Positions 63,201-64,000 of a DNA stretch of 64,000 bases are shown in pieces; position 1 is the stretch's first letter, and the number at the start of each line of letters is the position of its first letter. Under the pieces are notes generated by a model. That model worked only from the letters and a program-made list of their open reading frames with translations, did not search any database and was not told the origin of the DNA. The DNA is taken from assembly GCF_014642855.1 (NCBI RefSeq), contig NZ_BMJB01000001.1:1798001-1862000 (forward strand). The letters are read 5' to 3'. The DNA is from Edaphobacter acidisoli (lineage in GTDB: Bacteria > Acidobacteriota > Terriglobia > Terriglobales > Acidobacteriaceae). Both the position numbers and the translations under genes were made by a program.

Positions 63201-63704
63201 TACCCGCAGCAGCTCGAAGGCAAGACTCCCGGTGACCTCAACTACAACTACCAGCACATCAGCCAGACCGGCCCCTTCATTCCGCAGCGCGGAGCATACA
63301 CTCGCTACGGCGAGGTCACTCCGTTGCTCCGCCACATCGACGACGAGTTCGTCATCTTCGGCACCGGCGAAGACATGGACCTCGAGTTCAACGCCGCCGC
63401 CGAACCCACACTGCCCAAAGGCTGGGTGCGCGACTACTTCTTCTACGCCAACGGCTTCGTCAAAGACATGGACTTCTACGAAGGCAGCCCCTTCACCGTC
63501 GGGGCGATGCCCTTCCATCGCATGACCACCTATCCCTATCCATCCAGCGAACACTACCCGAGCGACGCTGCACACATCGCCTACGAGCTCCAGTGGAACA
63601 ACCGCTTCGAGTCCGGCGCGCCCGACACCACAAAGCTTTATCAGTTCGACTACGTGCCCACCACCTCCACTCCCGGCGAACCCACCAGGAGCACTCCAAA
63701 GTGA
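60264..63704 (+). CDS. large exported TPR and FG-GAP/VCBS repeat protein
   Basis: About 1146 residues. A signal peptide ends near SSHAFAADA. Tetratricopeptide-like repeats follow (about 35-215; LLAKAVDKFDAAYKVDPTLS, DPRTWYVLGILYRSENQLQD). Seven or so FG-GAP blades carry Ca-binding loops (DFDNDGLPDI, DFDHDGDLDLF, DFNKDGWMDVAL, DINGDGATDLVV). An ASPIC/UnbV-like segment (IGTKVQVFANDMWQKWEVTT) comes next. The last 450 residues are unrecognised, beginning RRGSSCPTLFAWNGSKFTFV. GAGAGGA six bases before 60264 supports that ATG over 60249. It overlaps the amidase start by GTGA. Confidence 0.8.
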   Translation: MATSPQKPSRAKIKHALMSVAICATMLLPFSSHAFAADATTHQQAATLNNVGTSLMGQQLLAKAVDKFDAAYKVDPTLSLAETNKGIALLYLQKLPEANAALEHSAQQNPNDPRTWYVLGILYRSENQLQDGLKAFQRAATLAPTNADTHYFLGSFQFELHNFPEAVTEYQKALDLNPTHASAEFGLARALQREGKAADARAAFDRFRQIVTAKLSTPFSHNYGEEGILGTTEDAPGGALKAPPMIPVTFTKAWESPAETKPGTNAHPGACLIDLDNSGNPALVLMGHGEDAVRIYRNNGQGSFDLIPSAQTGITISGDGVACAVGDFDNDGLPDIALAMSDRVLLFRNLGNGKFADVTKDSGITPANHPTGLIFVDFDHDGDLDLFVTGSPANGFGSNVLWRNNGNKTFTEWTKPTGLAGNDNTTQAILSDLNNDRAVDLLVTGSSAAPTFYANPREGTFKALPLYTDTLPPTTSVTTLDFNKDGWMDVALTHAGAPGVTLWRNVDGKHFERVTLPINDATAGYSVAALDFDNDGWIDLAALIETANGPALRIFRNLGADGFSDVSAQLKLDTLNLNAPRTLLAADINGDGATDLVVTQQNGASIALLNQGGNKNHSLRISLKGLADNKSAIGTKVQVFANDMWQKWEVTTPDDIIAGLGTADKADLVRLLWPTGVPQDEIDVSAAKRLVLAELDRRGSSCPTLFAWNGSKFTFVADVIGAGVVGHWVAPRQRNVPDPDEWIKIDRAQLKARNGKLALRFGEPMEEVNYIDQVRLVAIDHPAGTEVYPNEGFLSEPPFAQTKTIIAAHAHLPKGAWDDLGNNVLPELTSIDHHYVRDFTNLKFDGFANQHTLTLDLGAWNPANPLRLLLHGYVEYFSASSMYAAWQAGIKPIPPYVEAQLPDGSWKRIDNDMGFPAGLPRTVVVDLTHKLPADSQRIRITTNLQIYWDQALVDNDPATTTRIHQTELPLTSANLAFRGYPQQLEGKTPGDLNYNYQHISQTGPFIPQRGAYTRYGEVTPLLRHIDDEFVIFGTGEDMDLEFNAAAEPTLPKGWVRDYFFYANGFVKDMDFYEGSPFTVGAMPFHRMTTYPYPSSEHYPSDAAHIAYELQWNNRFESGAPDTTKLYQFDYVPTTSTPGEPTRSTPK

Positions 63705-64000
63705 GCGACCTGTTGACGAAGCCCGCGGTCGAGCTGCTCTCGCTTCTCGACTCGCGCAAAATCTCTCCGCTTGAGCTGGCCGAAGAACACATCCGCCAAA
63801 TCGAAAAACTCAACCCGCAGCTCAACGCGCTGGTCGACTTCGACCCCGCCCGCGTCCGCGCACAAGCCGCCGCACTCGAACGCTCCAGTACAAAAGGCCC
63901 ACTGCACGGCCTTCCCATCACGGTCAAAGCCTCGATCTCCGTCGCAGGTCATCGCTGCGAAACCGGCAGCCTCATCAACAAGGGCCACACACCCACCGAA
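63701..64000 (+). CDS. amidase-signature enzyme, N-terminal part (runs off the window)
   Basis: A GTG start overlaps the preceding stop (GTGA). The first 100 residues read SDLLTKPAVELLSLLDSRKI, then EEHIRQIEKLNPQLNALVDF and GPLHGLPITVKASISVAGHR, which is the start of the amidase-signature fold with the catalytic lysine in LPITVKAS. It may be a GatA-like or general amidase; the Ser-Ser-Lys triad serines lie beyond the right edge. Coupling to the large repeat protein suggests a shared transcript. Confidence 0.88.
   Translation, partial: MSDLLTKPAVELLSLLDSRKISPLELAEEHIRQIEKLNPQLNALVDFDPARVRAQAAALERSSTKGPLHGLPITVKASISVAGHRCETGSLINKGHTPTE

Overview
The window reads as a stretch of chromosome from an acidobacterium, most likely of the Terriglobia (Granulicella/Edaphobacter/Terriglobus relatives). 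This rests on gene content, not on a database search: a TonB-dependent receptor with an N-terminal carboxypeptidase-regulatory-like domain, a remnant of an acidobacterial ADOP/MacB-type permease, a membrane-anchored protein of the DNA-binding-like family common in acidobacteria, GC-rich codon use, and many short palindromic intergenic repeats. There is no sign of plasmid or phage genes. One transposase-type gene is present, a REP-associated tyrosine transposase (RAYT).

Layout. 1-836: decayed sequence with a permease remnant and a tRNA-Val(CAC). 0.99-3.2 kb: ECF sigma factor, zinc-finger anti-sigma factor and a DUF3106 protein. 3.4-8 kb: proline dehydrogenase, family-2 glycosyltransferase, SppA peptidase, HU protein and a DUF4440 protein. 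8-14 kb: GAF/PAS histidine kinase, ParE/ParD toxin-antitoxin pair, acetyl-CoA synthetase, a small membrane protein and a DUF421 protein. 14-20.7 kb: GalE, a TonB-like protein, a large exported protein resembling an M48 peptidase but without its catalytic residues, two outer-membrane beta-barrel proteins and a Spy-like protein.

20.7-35.1 kb is the core of the window, a branched-chain amino acid biosynthesis array: a divergent LysR regulator, then leuA, leuB, leuC, leuD, ilvD, ilvB, ilvN and ilvC on one strand. Several unrecognised small membrane or exported proteins sit between the enzymes, four of them joined by 4-base ATGA overlaps. A RAYT element flanked by inverted multi-hairpin repeats separates ilvB from ilvN. 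A solitary copy of the same repeat lies between leuC and leuD, and a different palindromic repeat is inserted in frame inside ilvB.

35-47 kb: a cyclic-nucleotide-binding histidine kinase, a small Cys/His-rich membrane protein followed by a TonB-dependent receptor, RimO, two membrane proteins, a pectinesterase, the SRP RNA and FabH. 47-57 kb: DNA topoisomerase I, DprA, a membrane-anchored protein, MqnA, a DedA-like protein and five near-identical copies of a roughly 95-base repeat. 57-60.2 kb: a three-gene nucleotide-sugar cassette (4,6-dehydratase, 2-epimerase, DegT aminotransferase). 60.2-64 kb: a 1.1k-residue TPR/FG-GAP exported protein overlapping an amidase that runs off the right edge.

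The most promising observations are the repeat-derived insertion in IlvB, the RAYT/REP cassette inside the ilv-leu array, the coupled small membrane proteins in that array, and the exported M48-like protein with a destroyed zinc site.
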